Part shown: positions 33,341-42,389 of the stretch, one piece after another
Layout: every line of letters starts with the position of its first letter
Numbering within the stretch: the first letter of the stretch is position 1
DNA from: Lentisphaeria bacterium
GTDB taxonomy: Bacteria; Verrucomicrobiota; Lentisphaeria; Victivallales; UBA1829
Length of the DNA stretch: 59,551 nt
Assembly (NCBI GenBank): GCA_017456805.1
Contig: JAFTIQ010000047.1
Location: 1-59,551, forward strand
Reading direction: 5' to 3'
Notes under the pieces: generated by a model
Databases searched by the model: none
The model's input: the letters and a program-made list of their open reading frames with translations, nothing else
Told to the model about the DNA's origin: nothing
Translations under genes and position numbers: made by a program

Positions 33341-35560
33341 ATGGCGGAACTGCCCGAACAGAGTGAGAATGAAACGCTTTCGAAAAATCTGACTGCTTAC
33401 ACCCTCCGGGGGGAAGTGGAAAAGGTTCTTTACGAAAGAGAGGATGGTTCTTACTCTGTTATCGTGATCAAAGATGCTGCATCAGAACGCCATACAGTTG
33501 TCGGAACCATGCCCGGGATCGCCGTCGGACAGGGGATCAAGGCGGAAGGGAAATGGGAACAGCACAAGGAATTCGGAAAACAGTTCCGGGTGCAGAATTA
33601 TGAATATACCCTGCCCGTCACAAATGAGGGGATCATCCGTTATCTCTCGTCCGGGATCATCAAAGGGCTCGGGAAAAAAAATGCCGAGGCGATCGTGGAT
33701 CATTTCGGAGCCGAAGCTCTGGAAGTGATCTCCAATGCCCCGAACCGGCTCTCGGAAATCAAAGGATTCGGGAAAAAACGGATCACTGCCATCAAAGCAA
33801 TCTGGAAGGAGGATGCCGCACGGCGTGAACTGCAGATGCATTTGCAGAGTTACGGCATCTCCTCCGCTTATTTTTCCAGAATCTATTCCGTTTACGGTGC
33901 CAATGCGGCAGAGAAAATCAAACAGAATCCGTATCAGCTTGCCTCCGATATCAAGGGGATCGGTTTTCTCATGGCGGATGCCATTGCCGCAAAAATGGGA
34001 ATTCAGAAAGATGATCCCAAACGGATGCTTGCCGGAATCACTTACACCTTCACTCAAGTCCGTTCCAATGGACATGTCTGTATGCCGAAACCGGAGTTTC
34101 TCCGCTATGCCGCCGAGCTGCTGGATGTTGAGGAAACAAAAGCAGAAGAGGCACTGAGTTCCGCAGAAGAACGGTTCAAGGCAACCGTCAGAAAAAGTGC
34201 TGACGGAACAGATATGGTTTATGAACCGGGCTTGCTCCGGTGCGAGGTGGAGCTTTCCCAGCTCATTGCAGCGCTCTCCACTGTTTCTCATCACAAGGGA
34301 GAACGGATGCTCTCCTACGAACCGCTGCCGGGAACTTTATTCAGCGATGAACAGCTCGCAGCAGTCAAAATGGCAGGATTCGCACCGGTATCCATCATCA
34401 CAGGCGGTCCCGGAGTCGGAAAAACAACCGTCGTTTCTGAAATCGTCAGACGCGCTAAACTTGCCGGACTCAAGACGCTTATGGCTGCCCCGACCGGGCG
34501 CGCCGCAAAACGGATGACGGAAACTACCGGGACAACTGCTCAGACCATCCACCGTCTGCTCCGATGGGATCCCGAAGAAAAGAAATTTATTCACGGAGTT
34601 GATTGTCCTCTGAACTGCGGATTGCTGATCATTGATGAATCCAGTATGCTGGATATCATGATCGCAACGGCTCTTTTCCGTGCAATCAGACCGGGTACGA
34701 CGGTTGTGATCGTGGGTGATGCGGACCAGCTTCCGTCAGTCGGCCCCGGAAACGTTCTGAACGACCTCATCGGATCCAGAGTGATCCCGGTTTCCAGATT
34801 GACAAGGATCTTCCGTCAGGGCAGCGGCAGCGGGATCATCCGGGCGGCTTATTCCGTCAACACCGGAATCATGCCGGAACTGAAACCGGTTCCCGGCGGA
34901 CCGGAGGACTTTTTCTGGATCGAAAAGGAAGATCCGGAAGAGGCCGCGGATGTGATCCGGCGGCTGGTCTGCGAACGGATCCCGAAAAAATTTCATTTTT
35001 CTCCCATCACTGATATTCAGGTTCTTTCTCCCATGAACAACGGAACCTGCGGGACGGCAGAATTGAACCGCAGACTGCAGGAACTTCTGAATGGCGAAGC
35101 AAAAATGAGATTCAAAAACGGAGAAAAATTCTATTGTCTGGGGGATAAAGTCATGCAGACTTCCAACAATTATGACAAAGGGGTTTTCAACGGAGATTCC
35201 GGACTGATCAAACGGATCGATCATACAAAAAAAATGTTCTATGTGGAATTTGATTCCCAAACCGTTGAATATGAATTTCATGAAGCGGATCAGTTGACGC
35301 TTGCCTATGCTGTAACGATCCACAAGTCTCAGGGCAGCGAATTTCCGGCGGTGATCATTCCGCTTTTGAATCAGCATTTCATCATGCTGCGCAGAAATCT
35401 GCTCTATACGGGAATCACCCGTGCAAAAAAACTGATGGTGCTTGTAGGTTCCCGGAAGGCAATCTCTATGGCTGTCCGGAACACTGCGGCAGAACCGAGA
35501 TTTTCCCTCCTGAAAGAACGGCTCCTGCAAGCCTTTGCCGCAAAAGGAGTTACGCCATGA
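33341..35560 (+). CDS. recD2: RecD2-type ATP-dependent DNA helicase
   Basis: A 739-aa superfamily 1B helicase. The N-terminal region (about 20-200) has the OB/helix-hairpin-helix portion typical of RecD2 (GIIKGLGKKNAEAIVDHFG and LSEIKGFGKKRITAI). Walker A GGPGVGKTT is at 355-363, followed by LLIIDESSMLD, GDADQLPSVGPG, and the C-terminal YAVTIHKSQGSEFPAV and LLYTGITRAKK motifs. RecD2 proteins act outside RecBCD in DNA repair and replication-fork maintenance. The start follows purH by 15 bp, and the stop overlaps the next start (ATGA, 35557-35560). Confidence 0.93.
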   Translation: MAELPEQSENETLSKNLTAYTLRGEVEKVLYEREDGSYSVIVIKDAASERHTVVGTMPGIAVGQGIKAEGKWEQHKEFGKQFRVQNYEYTLPVTNEGIIRYLSSGIIKGLGKKNAEAIVDHFGAEALEVISNAPNRLSEIKGFGKKRITAIKAIWKEDAARRELQMHLQSYGISSAYFSRIYSVYGANAAEKIKQNPYQLASDIKGIGFLMADAIAAKMGIQKDDPKRMLAGITYTFTQVRSNGHVCMPKPEFLRYAAELLDVEETKAEEALSSAEERFKATVRKSADGTDMVYEPGLLRCEVELSQLIAALSTVSHHKGERMLSYEPLPGTLFSDEQLAAVKMAGFAPVSIITGGPGVGKTTVVSEIVRRAKLAGLKTLMAAPTGRAAKRMTETTGTTAQTIHRLLRWDPEEKKFIHGVDCPLNCGLLIIDESSMLDIMIATALFRAIRPGTTVVIVGDADQLPSVGPGNVLNDLIGSRVIPVSRLTRIFRQGSGSGIIRAAYSVNTGIMPELKPVPGGPEDFFWIEKEDPEEAADVIRRLVCERIPKKFHFSPITDIQVLSPMNNGTCGTAELNRRLQELLNGEAKMRFKNGEKFYCLGDKVMQTSNNYDKGVFNGDSGLIKRIDHTKKMFYVEFDSQTVEYEFHEADQLTLAYAVTIHKSQGSEFPAVIIPLLNQHFIMLRRNLLYTGITRAKKLMVLVGSRKAISMAVRNTAAEPRFSLLKERLLQAFAAKGVTP

Positions 35561-36426
35561 GAGCCTTGACAACTCCTGTAACATTTCAGATGCCTTTTTC
35601 CCTGAAAAACATGCCGCGCAGAGTGGCATCTATCGGCTCCTGTTTTTCGGAAAAAATCGTTGAACTTCTTTCGTTCGGCGGGTTTGAATGTGCCTCAAAT
35701 CCCAATGGAATCGTTTACAACCCCGCTTCCATCGCGGAATCGGTGCTCCATATCACAGAAAACCGTCCTTATGATGAAAATGACTTTTTTGAATATGCCG
35801 GGATCTTTCATTCCAGGGAACACCATGGATGTTTTTCTTCGGAAGATCGGGAACAGCTCAGAAAGAATACGGAACAGAAAAGAGCAGAATTCCGGGAGTT
35901 TCTGAAATCCCCCTGCCCCGTCATTCTGACATTCGGGACAGCTGTCGTTTTCCGGGAGAAGAAGAGCGGAAGGATCGTTGCGAACTGCCATAAAGTGCCG
36001 GGAACGGAATTTTCAAGAGAACTGCTTTCCACAGAAGAATGTTTTCATCTGATATCCCGTACAGCAGAAGAGCTTGCCGGATTTGGAGAACATCCGGTAA
36101 TTCTTGCGGTTTCCCCGGTGCGGCATCATCCGGGAGATCCAGTGTTGAACACCCGCTCCAAATCGATTCTGATCGAAGCATGCCATCTCGCGGTGGAAAA
36201 AGCTGTGGAAAAATATGTATATTTTCCTGCCTATGAACTGCTTCATGATGAATTGCGGGACTATCGGTTTTATGCGGAAGATCTTATTCATCCATCGGAA
36301 ACGGCGGAAGAATTTATTCTTGAAACTTTTATCAAAGCAGGTTATAAAAACGAGTCGGAACAGATTTTGACGACTGCCTGGAACAACCGAAAACGGAACA
36401 GACATGTTCCCGGAGGAATAAAATAA
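35557..36426 (+). CDS. GSCFA-family protein
   Basis: A 289-aa protein of the GSCFA family, named for the motif seen here as IGSCFSE at 26-32; the serine and a downstream EDLIHPSE block are consistent with an SGNH-like hydrolase fold. NPNGIVYNP near 49-57 and AVSPVRHHPGD are further family blocks. Its biochemical role is not established. It overlaps recD2 by 4 bp and asnB by 1 base (TAATG), so the three are translated from one message. Confidence 0.85.
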   Translation: MRALTTPVTFQMPFSLKNMPRRVASIGSCFSEKIVELLSFGGFECASNPNGIVYNPASIAESVLHITENRPYDENDFFEYAGIFHSREHHGCFSSEDREQLRKNTEQKRAEFREFLKSPCPVILTFGTAVVFREKKSGRIVANCHKVPGTEFSRELLSTEECFHLISRTAEELAGFGEHPVILAVSPVRHHPGDPVLNTRSKSILIEACHLAVEKAVEKYVYFPAYELLHDELRDYRFYAEDLIHPSETAEEFILETFIKAGYKNESEQILTTAWNNRKRNRHVPGGIK

Positions 36427-38333
36427 TGTGCGGAATTGCCGGTCTTTTCAATACAAATGAAGTTCCTGCTGATCCGGAACTTTTGCAAAAAATGGCATCC
36501 CGGATGAACCTGCGGGGTCCGGACGGCGAGGGATATTTCACTGACGGAATATTCGGACTTGTTCATAAACGGCTCTCCATCATAGATCTTCAGGGCGGAG
36601 TTCAGCCGATGTTCACAGAGGACAGGTCTATCGTTTATGTCCACAACGGTGAGATCTATAATCATCACGAACTGCGCCGGGAACTGGAAGCCAAGGGGCA
36701 TGAATTCCGGACAAAATCGGATTCGGAATGTATCGGGCATCTCTACGAAGAATACGGCATGTCCTTTCCGGAAAAACTGGATGGGATGTTCGCCATTGCG
36801 CTGTTGGATCTGAAGCAGAGAAAACTGATTCTTGCCACCGACAGAGCCGGGAAAAAACCGATTTTTTATTACAGCGGTCTGAACGGTTTCCGGTTCGCCA
36901 GTTCCCTGTCTGCGCTGGCAATGGATCCGGATATGCCCCGGGAGCTGGATCTTCAGGCATTGTGGGATTACATGTCCTTCCTCTCGATTCCGGCACCCGA
37001 CACCATGTATTTCGGGGTCAGCAAAATGCTCCCGGCATGTATTATGGCGATCTCTCCGGATATGGAATATCCCGACAGCCGGATTTATTGGAAACCGGAT
37101 TATTCCCGGAAGACCAGTGCGGAGTTTGCAGATGTGGCATCAGATTTGCGGAAAGCCTTGACCGCTGCTGTTCAAAAACGTTTGGAAGCGGATGTTCCGC
37201 TGGGAGTTTTTCTTTCCGGCGGGGTGGACTCCACGATCATCGCCTCTATTGTTTCCCGGATCCCGGATTCCGAACCGCTGAAATGTTTTTCGATCGGGGT
37301 TAATGATTCTCATTATGATGAATCACTGGATGCGGAACGGAATGCAGCCTTTTTGAAATCCAAAGCGAAGCGCCCCATTGAATTTCATAAGAAAATTGTT
37401 CAGCCCAATGATTTTGAATTTCTGAAAAAACTTTGCCGGGAATATGGAGAGCCCTTTGCGGATTCCTCGATCCTGCCCACCTATCTGCTGTGCGAGTTTG
37501 CAAAGGAATCTGTTACAGTTGCCCTGAGCGGTGACGGTGCGGATGAACTGTTTGCCGGTTATGAACGTTACAGAGCACTGAATCTTCTGGCGACCTTCGA
37601 TGCGCTCCCGAAACTGATCCGTCAGCCCATGTATTATGTGAACAACCGTTTGAAAACAGGTGCGGGGGAACGTTCTTTTCTGGGCAGAGCCCAAAGATTC
37701 CTGAGGGTTGCGGAAACGACTCCGGAATATCAGTATCATGCATTGGTCTCAAAATGCCCCTTCCCGCTGAAAAAAAGTCTTCTCGGAGTCGCATTTTCCG
37801 ATTTTACGCCACAGCAGACAAGGCGTTTTTCAACGGAGATGCGGACAACTTCCACAGCCTTCGGAAGAGTGGAACGCGCAATGGAATTCGACTGGCATTT
37901 CTATCTGCCCAATGATATCCTGACGAAAATGGATACGGCATCCATGACCGCTTCTCTGGAGGTCAGGTGTCCTTACCTTGACAAGGCTGTCGTTGAAACT
38001 GCCGCTGCAATGCCGCTGGACTTCAAACTGTGCGGAAAACAGAGAAAGTATATCCTCAGTGAAGCCTTCGGCGGATATGTCCCGATCCATCTTTCCAAAG
38101 CCAAAAAACGCGGTTTCGGGATCCCGATCGCAAAGTGGCTGCGGGGACCATGGAAACAGCAGCTGGAAGAAAATCTCCTGGAAGGACTGATCCTCAACGA
38201 TTACGGTCTGTTCAACCGGGACACCGTGGAATATATGATTGCAGAACATTGCAGAGGAAAAGCCGATTACAGCTATCCGCTTTACTTCCTGCTGGTGCTG
38301 GAACTGACAATTCAGCAGAGTCTTGAGGATTAA
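36426..38333 (+). CDS. asnB: Asparagine synthase (glutamine-hydrolysing)
   Basis: A 635-aa two-domain enzyme. The glutaminase domain begins MCGIAGLFN with catalytic Cys2; NLRGPDGEGYF-like (MNLRGPDGEGYF) and VHNGEIYNH blocks follow. The synthetase domain carries the pyrophosphatase loop LSGGVDST and ALSGDGADELFAGYERY, then DILTKMDTASM. It makes asparagine from aspartate, ATP and glutamine. Paralogues also amidate cell-wall or polysaccharide intermediates, which cannot be excluded. The stop at 38331-38333 shares bases with the convergent murA stop, with no terminator between them. Confidence 0.92.
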   Translation: MCGIAGLFNTNEVPADPELLQKMASRMNLRGPDGEGYFTDGIFGLVHKRLSIIDLQGGVQPMFTEDRSIVYVHNGEIYNHHELRRELEAKGHEFRTKSDSECIGHLYEEYGMSFPEKLDGMFAIALLDLKQRKLILATDRAGKKPIFYYSGLNGFRFASSLSALAMDPDMPRELDLQALWDYMSFLSIPAPDTMYFGVSKMLPACIMAISPDMEYPDSRIYWKPDYSRKTSAEFADVASDLRKALTAAVQKRLEADVPLGVFLSGGVDSTIIASIVSRIPDSEPLKCFSIGVNDSHYDESLDAERNAAFLKSKAKRPIEFHKKIVQPNDFEFLKKLCREYGEPFADSSILPTYLLCEFAKESVTVALSGDGADELFAGYERYRALNLLATFDALPKLIRQPMYYVNNRLKTGAGERSFLGRAQRFLRVAETTPEYQYHALVSKCPFPLKKSLLGVAFSDFTPQQTRRFSTEMRTTSTAFGRVERAMEFDWHFYLPNDILTKMDTASMTASLEVRCPYLDKAVVETAAAMPLDFKLCGKQRKYILSEAFGGYVPIHLSKAKKRGFGIPIAKWLRGPWKQQLEENLLEGLILNDYGLFNRDTVEYMIAEHCRGKADYSYPLYFLLVLELTIQQSLED

Positions 38334-39616
38334 TCCAAAGCCTTGATCGACACGCCCAGATTGGTAAGTTTTTCCGTCAGATTTTCATAGCCGCGATAGA
38401 CGACTTCTGCCCGGTTGACGATCGTCTGACCTTCTGCGCAGCATCCGGCAATAACCATTGCCATACCGGCACGGATATCGGGGCTTGCCATTTCAGAACC
38501 GCGAAGTTTTGCCGGTCCTGAGATCACAACACGGTGGGGATCGCAGACGATCGCATTTGCCCCCATTCCGATCAGACGGTCCACAAAATAAATCCGGCTT
38601 TCGAACATTTTTTCGAAGAAAAGAACGGTTCCTTTTGCCTGAGTTGCGGCAACGATCATACAGCTCATCATATCGCTTGGGAACTGGGGCCACGGACCAT
38701 CGGAAACAGTCGGGATCGCATTGCCGAAATCAGGTTCGATCTGCAACCCCTTCCGGCAATCCATGCTGATATGCCCCGGCCGCAGGCACAAATCCGCGCC
38801 GAACCGTTCAAACATTCGTCTGGTCATCCAGTAGTGATGAGGCATAATATTTCCGGTGATATCAATGGTTCCTTTTGCGGCGGCGCAAAGAGCAAGGAAA
38901 CTTGCAGCTTCGATATGATCCCCTTCAACAGTGAATTCCGCACCATGCAATTTCTTTTTTCCCTGAATCGTCAGGATATTGGTTTCGATACCGGAGACTT
39001 CTGCGCCCATAGCGCAGAGCAGCTGAGCAAGCTGAGTGATGTGAGGTTCAGAAGCAGCATTGCGGATCACGGTTTTCCCCTCCCGCAACGCCGCAGCGGT
39101 CAAAATGTGCTCCGTTGCAGTCACACTTGCTTCATCAAGGAACATATCGACTTCTTCAGCGGGGATCTCTGTCCGGGTGAAATTGTAAGGAATCTCTTCT
39201 GCTTCCACCTTGATTCCCAGCTTCCGCAAGCCGTAGAAATGAGAATCCAGACGGCGGCGGCCGATCACATCTCCTCCCGGCGGCCAGAGCTGGGCGGCTC
39301 CAAGCCGCATCGCCAGAGGTCCGGCAAACAATAAAGAGGTCCGGATCGCTGTACAGAGATTCCGGGGAAGTTCCGACAAATTAAGATTTGCGGCACAGAT
39401 CTCCACAGATTTTCCATCCCGCTTGACGGTTGCTCCGAGGACTTTTGCAAGTTCCAGCATGTTCCGTACATCAAGAATATCCGGAACATTATGAAGAATC
39501 ACAGGTTCTTCGGTCAGCATCGCTGCCGCGATCATTGGAAGAACTGCATTTTTATTTCCGCCGATCCGGACTTCTCCGCTGATTTTTGCAGGACCTTCAA
39601 TCAAAAGACTCGACAC
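38330..39616 (-). CDS. murA: UDP-GlcNAc 1-carboxyvinyltransferase (MurA), Cys-to-Asp variant
   Basis: A 428-aa enzyme of the first committed step of peptidoglycan synthesis (enolpyruvyl transfer from PEP to UDP-GlcNAc). GGNKNAVLP at 19-27 includes the conserved Lys22. The mobile-loop motif, GGCxIGARPVDLH in E. coli, reads GGDVIGRRRLDSH, so D116 replaces the fosfomycin-target cysteine; Asp at this position is known in naturally fosfomycin-resistant MurA enzymes such as that of Chlamydia. The gene follows the Minf_1886 gene by 9 bp and is convergent with asnB. Confidence 0.95.
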   Translation of the reverse strand: MSSLLIEGPAKISGEVRIGGNKNAVLPMIAAAMLTEEPVILHNVPDILDVRNMLELAKVLGATVKRDGKSVEICAANLNLSELPRNLCTAIRTSLLFAGPLAMRLGAAQLWPPGGDVIGRRRLDSHFYGLRKLGIKVEAEEIPYNFTRTEIPAEEVDMFLDEASVTATEHILTAAALREGKTVIRNAASEPHITQLAQLLCAMGAEVSGIETNILTIQGKKKLHGAEFTVEGDHIEAASFLALCAAAKGTIDITGNIMPHHYWMTRRMFERFGADLCLRPGHISMDCRKGLQIEPDFGNAIPTVSDGPWPQFPSDMMSCMIVAATQAKGTVLFFEKMFESRIYFVDRLIGMGANAIVCDPHRVVISGPAKLRGSEMASPDIRAGMAMVIAGCCAEGQTIVNRAEVVYRGYENLTEKLTNLGVSIKALD

Positions 39617-39625
39617 TTGGACACC

Positions 39626-40039
39626 TCAATCAATTTTGGGAACAGGAATGATATCTGCATAAACAGATGATACAGGGAACAGGGGAGCCAGAGCTCCGAC
39701 GACGTTGAAATCCTCCCGGGAATCATTTTTGCTTTTACTCAAAACCCCTTCCCGGATCAGATGAAAGATGATATCACCAATGGCGGAACCATCTGTGATC
39801 CCCCAGTCGTAGAGAACATAAGGGGCAAGGACTCCGAATTCTTTTGATGCCAGTTCAACTGTACCGTAAATCAATTCGCCTCCGGTGACATGACGATCCA
39901 CTCTGGCAGGATCTGCATCCCGCCATTTTTTGACAGTATAGGCGACCGCCTCGTTCATGAAAGCATAAGCCTCTTTACGATAACGTCCATCAATTTGTCT
40001 GATCCGGTCAACGGCAAGTGTAAATTTATCAACTGACAT
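39626..40039 (-). CDS. Minf_1886 family protein
   Basis: A 137-aa cytoplasmic protein of the Minf_1886 family of the PVC and neighbouring phyla: RYRKEAYAFMNEAVAYTVKK, RHVTGGELIYG, KEFGVLAPYVLYDWGI and EGVLSKSKNDSREDF match the family pattern. Function unknown. The ATG at 40039 is preferred over the upstream TTG because GGAGG lies 10 bp before it. It is directly upstream of murA in the same orientation. Confidence 0.85.
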   Translation of the reverse strand: MSVDKFTLAVDRIRQIDGRYRKEAYAFMNEAVAYTVKKWRDADPARVDRHVTGGELIYGTVELASKEFGVLAPYVLYDWGITDGSAIGDIIFHLIREGVLSKSKNDSREDFNVVGALAPLFPVSSVYADIIPVPKID

Positions 40040-40067
40040 AATAGAAAATCCTCCGTTCATATAATAC

Positions 40068-40106
40068 AATGGTTTTCCGTTTTTTCAAGCGGAAAACCAT
40101 TTTTTT
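40068..40106 (+). terminator. Strong hairpin with T tract on the plus strand
   Basis: A 12-bp perfect stem AATGGTTTTCCG/CGGAAAACCATT (40068-40079 and 40090-40101) is followed by TTTTT on the plus strand. The flanking genes run on the minus strand, where no T tract follows. It may block antisense transcription or act as a processing or attenuation hairpin between the GNAT and Minf_1886 genes. Confidence 0.6.
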
Positions 40107-40123
40107 CGACAAGATTTTCTCTA

Positions 40124-40702
40124 TTATCCCTTTGCAGGAAAAATGAAGTCGGCAGGCAATGCTCCGAGGGATTCAAAATCGCGTCCAAGCTGATCCGCAA
40201 CGGCGCGCCAGCGGGCTTCCATATCTTCCTGATAAAGCCAGGGTCTCCATCCAAGATCCAAATAGGTTTTCAATGCCGCAATCCGGAAATCATCAGTCAG
40301 GAGAGAAAATGCACGGTATCCTTCCTCAGCCAAACGGTGCATGACCGCCACACTGGCAGCTTTTCCCAAAGAATATCCCCGCATTTCCGGGTGTGCCATC
40401 ACCCATCCCAGAACGCCGACTTCCGGATGTTCCGGCATATCAGTGGTTTCTGCTCCCGCTGAAGCGGCAAAACGCCCGGTTGCAATTTCTTCGATCAGAT
40501 ACAATCCATCGGGAAGAACTTTTTTCCGGTAGACATCCTTCAGGTAGGATTCTTCCCATGCGGGAAATTCCACAGAGACACGAAGCTCATTATACTTTGC
40601 AAGTTCATGATCCGCAATGGTTCTCATACGGAAACCTTCTGCAATCTTCAGCTCCGGCATCGGAGTGGAATCTGTCAGAAAAATCATTTTCAACTGGTTC
40701 AT
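40124..40702 (-). CDS. GNAT-family N-acetyltransferase
   Basis: A 192-aa acetyltransferase. The acetyl-CoA-binding core is GVLGWVMAHPEMRGYSLGKAAS near 95-116, followed by the helix VAVMHRLAEEGY and RIAALKTYLDLGWRPW, which matches the end of the fold. The acceptor is not identifiable. The start follows the oxidoreductase stop by 18 bp, and it shares an operon with that gene. Confidence 0.85.
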   Translation of the reverse strand: MNQLKMIFLTDSTPMPELKIAEGFRMRTIADHELAKYNELRVSVEFPAWEESYLKDVYRKKVLPDGLYLIEEIATGRFAASAGAETTDMPEHPEVGVLGWVMAHPEMRGYSLGKAASVAVMHRLAEEGYRAFSLLTDDFRIAALKTYLDLGWRPWLYQEDMEARWRAVADQLGRDFESLGALPADFIFPAKG

Positions 40703-40720
40703 ATCATCCTCACTTCCTGA

Positions 40721-42241
40721 TTACTTGAGAAGTCTTTTGATTTCATTTTCAACACTCTGTCTCAACAGATCCTGTCCCTGAGATGCTTCCGGTTCTGAGA
40801 GAGTAAGCATCCCTTTCAGAGCATACGCGGCGGGAGAATCCGGATAAAGAGAAATCAGATTTTGTGCAGCAGAACGGGCTTCAAACAATGCCGGGAGCTG
40901 TTCAAGAATTTGATGAAGGGACTGGATCACCTGAAGTCTTGCCTTGTCACCGGAAATCTGTTCATAGACTTTTGCGCCATCCAGAGCTTTCCGCAGAAGG
41001 ACTGACGTTTTTTCCAGAGAAACGATCAGACGGTTGAAGCCGGAAGTCAGGGCGGTATCGTGTCCTTCCGGAAAGATCTTTGCAGGATCAAAAGGACGCT
41101 TCATTGCCCCGTGATCGTTCCGGTATTTCTCCCGGACAGCCGGATCGCGGAAATCCGGGATCTCCATTGGAGCACCGTTCTGCTCATGACTGCGGACAGC
41201 CATGATTCCGGCAAGAGTGACATCACAGGCGGAATAGATATCCCAGGGAGCCGGTTCACCGGTCAGGATCTGCCGGGCGAAATAATAGAGTTCCCAGAAA
41301 TCGCCGCCGCCATGACCGGAAGTTTCTGCGAGCTCACCCAGTTCGGGCCAGACGGGCTGAACCGGTGTTTTTTCTGCTCCGCCGGCTGCCCCCAGACGCA
41401 ATGTGAGATTTCCATCCAGAGATTCTGCGGCTGCGCGGGTTCCCCAGATCCGTTTTGCCATGTGATAATCCCCTGTTGTGGCACCGCAGAGATTCCGCAT
41501 GATCCCGCCGTTGTTCATCCGGATCAATGAAGCACATGGTTTGCTCATTCCGCTTCCGGGCAGGAATCCGGGCAGTTCAACAGCTTCCGGGAAGGCAGTG
41601 ATCTCCACCGGACGCACTCCGGCAATCTTCATGCAGGGTCCGAGAGAATGGGTGCAATAGTAATGGAAATCCAGCCAGGATCTCCAGGAGTGAGCGGTAT
41701 ATCCGGGTTCGATTTCCGGAAAATCCGGCGGAACGCAATACCGGTAACAAAGATCGCGGCAGGAATGAAGATAATCAAATTCTCCATACTGAAATTCTCC
41801 GAACAAGCCATCCTTCCACATTTTTGCAAGGTACATATTCTCCTTTGTGAAGGGATAATTTTCGAGAAGATTATAGACTTTCCCGGATTTTTCCACGGCT
41901 TCTGCCAGCCGGACACCATCGGCGGGAGTGAAAAAGGCTGTGACTTCGCTCATAACATGATATCCGGCTTCCAGTGCCTTGATCGCATGATCGGCATGAG
42001 CTGTAAAAAATGTCGCAACAAGCACTGCATCCATATCCGGATTGGAAAGGAATTCCTTTTCATCGGAAGTGATTTTTGCTTCCGGACATTCCTTCCGGAA
42101 CCGTTCCCGGATCTCATCATTGAAATCGCATCCGGCGACGACATCAATATTCAGTTCCCGTGCAGCCTTGATAAATGCGCTGCCGCGGCCAAGCCCCCAG
42201 ATCCCCAAACGGATCCGTTTTTCAGTGTTGAAAATATTCAT
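40721..42241 (-). CDS. Gfo/Idh/MocA-family oxidoreductase
   Basis: A 506-aa NAD(P)-dependent enzyme. The N-terminal Rossmann domain (RLGIWGLGRGSAFIKAA, VVAGCDFN) and the block DAVLVATFFTAHADHAIKALEAG/YHVMSEV carry the family signature; EV replaces the usual EKP. The C-terminal substrate domain contains a conserved WRSWLDFHYYCTHSLGP segment. About 150 extra C-terminal residues exceed the family's usual 330-400 aa. ATG 42241 is chosen from AAGGAG 11 bp upstream. It is probably a sugar or cyclitol dehydrogenase, controlled by the divergent AraC gene. Confidence 0.83.
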   Translation of the reverse strand: MNIFNTEKRIRLGIWGLGRGSAFIKAARELNIDVVAGCDFNDEIRERFRKECPEAKITSDEKEFLSNPDMDAVLVATFFTAHADHAIKALEAGYHVMSEVTAFFTPADGVRLAEAVEKSGKVYNLLENYPFTKENMYLAKMWKDGLFGEFQYGEFDYLHSCRDLCYRYCVPPDFPEIEPGYTAHSWRSWLDFHYYCTHSLGPCMKIAGVRPVEITAFPEAVELPGFLPGSGMSKPCASLIRMNNGGIMRNLCGATTGDYHMAKRIWGTRAAAESLDGNLTLRLGAAGGAEKTPVQPVWPELGELAETSGHGGGDFWELYYFARQILTGEPAPWDIYSACDVTLAGIMAVRSHEQNGAPMEIPDFRDPAVREKYRNDHGAMKRPFDPAKIFPEGHDTALTSGFNRLIVSLEKTSVLLRKALDGAKVYEQISGDKARLQVIQSLHQILEQLPALFEARSAAQNLISLYPDSPAAYALKGMLTLSEPEASQGQDLLRQSVENEIKRLLK

Positions 42242-42287
42242 TTTTTCCATTGCTCCTTCCGTTTTCATGAGAAATCTCTTTTTATCA

Positions 42288-42337
42288 ACTATACATCTGA
42301 AACTATAATTTGCAAATTCTGAAAAATGGATTATCTT
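42288..42337. promoter_or_regulatory. Divergent promoters sharing one palindromic -35
   Basis: TTGCAA at 42310-42315 is its own reverse complement. On the minus strand it is 16 bp from TATAGT (42288-42293), facing the oxidoreductase. On the plus strand it is 16 bp from TATCTT (42332-42337), facing the AraC gene. The two polymerases would compete for the same -35. Confidence 0.6.
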
Positions 42338-42389
42338 AATAATGTTTTACAAGAAATAAACAGAAATTATAAAAAAGAAACATTTTATC

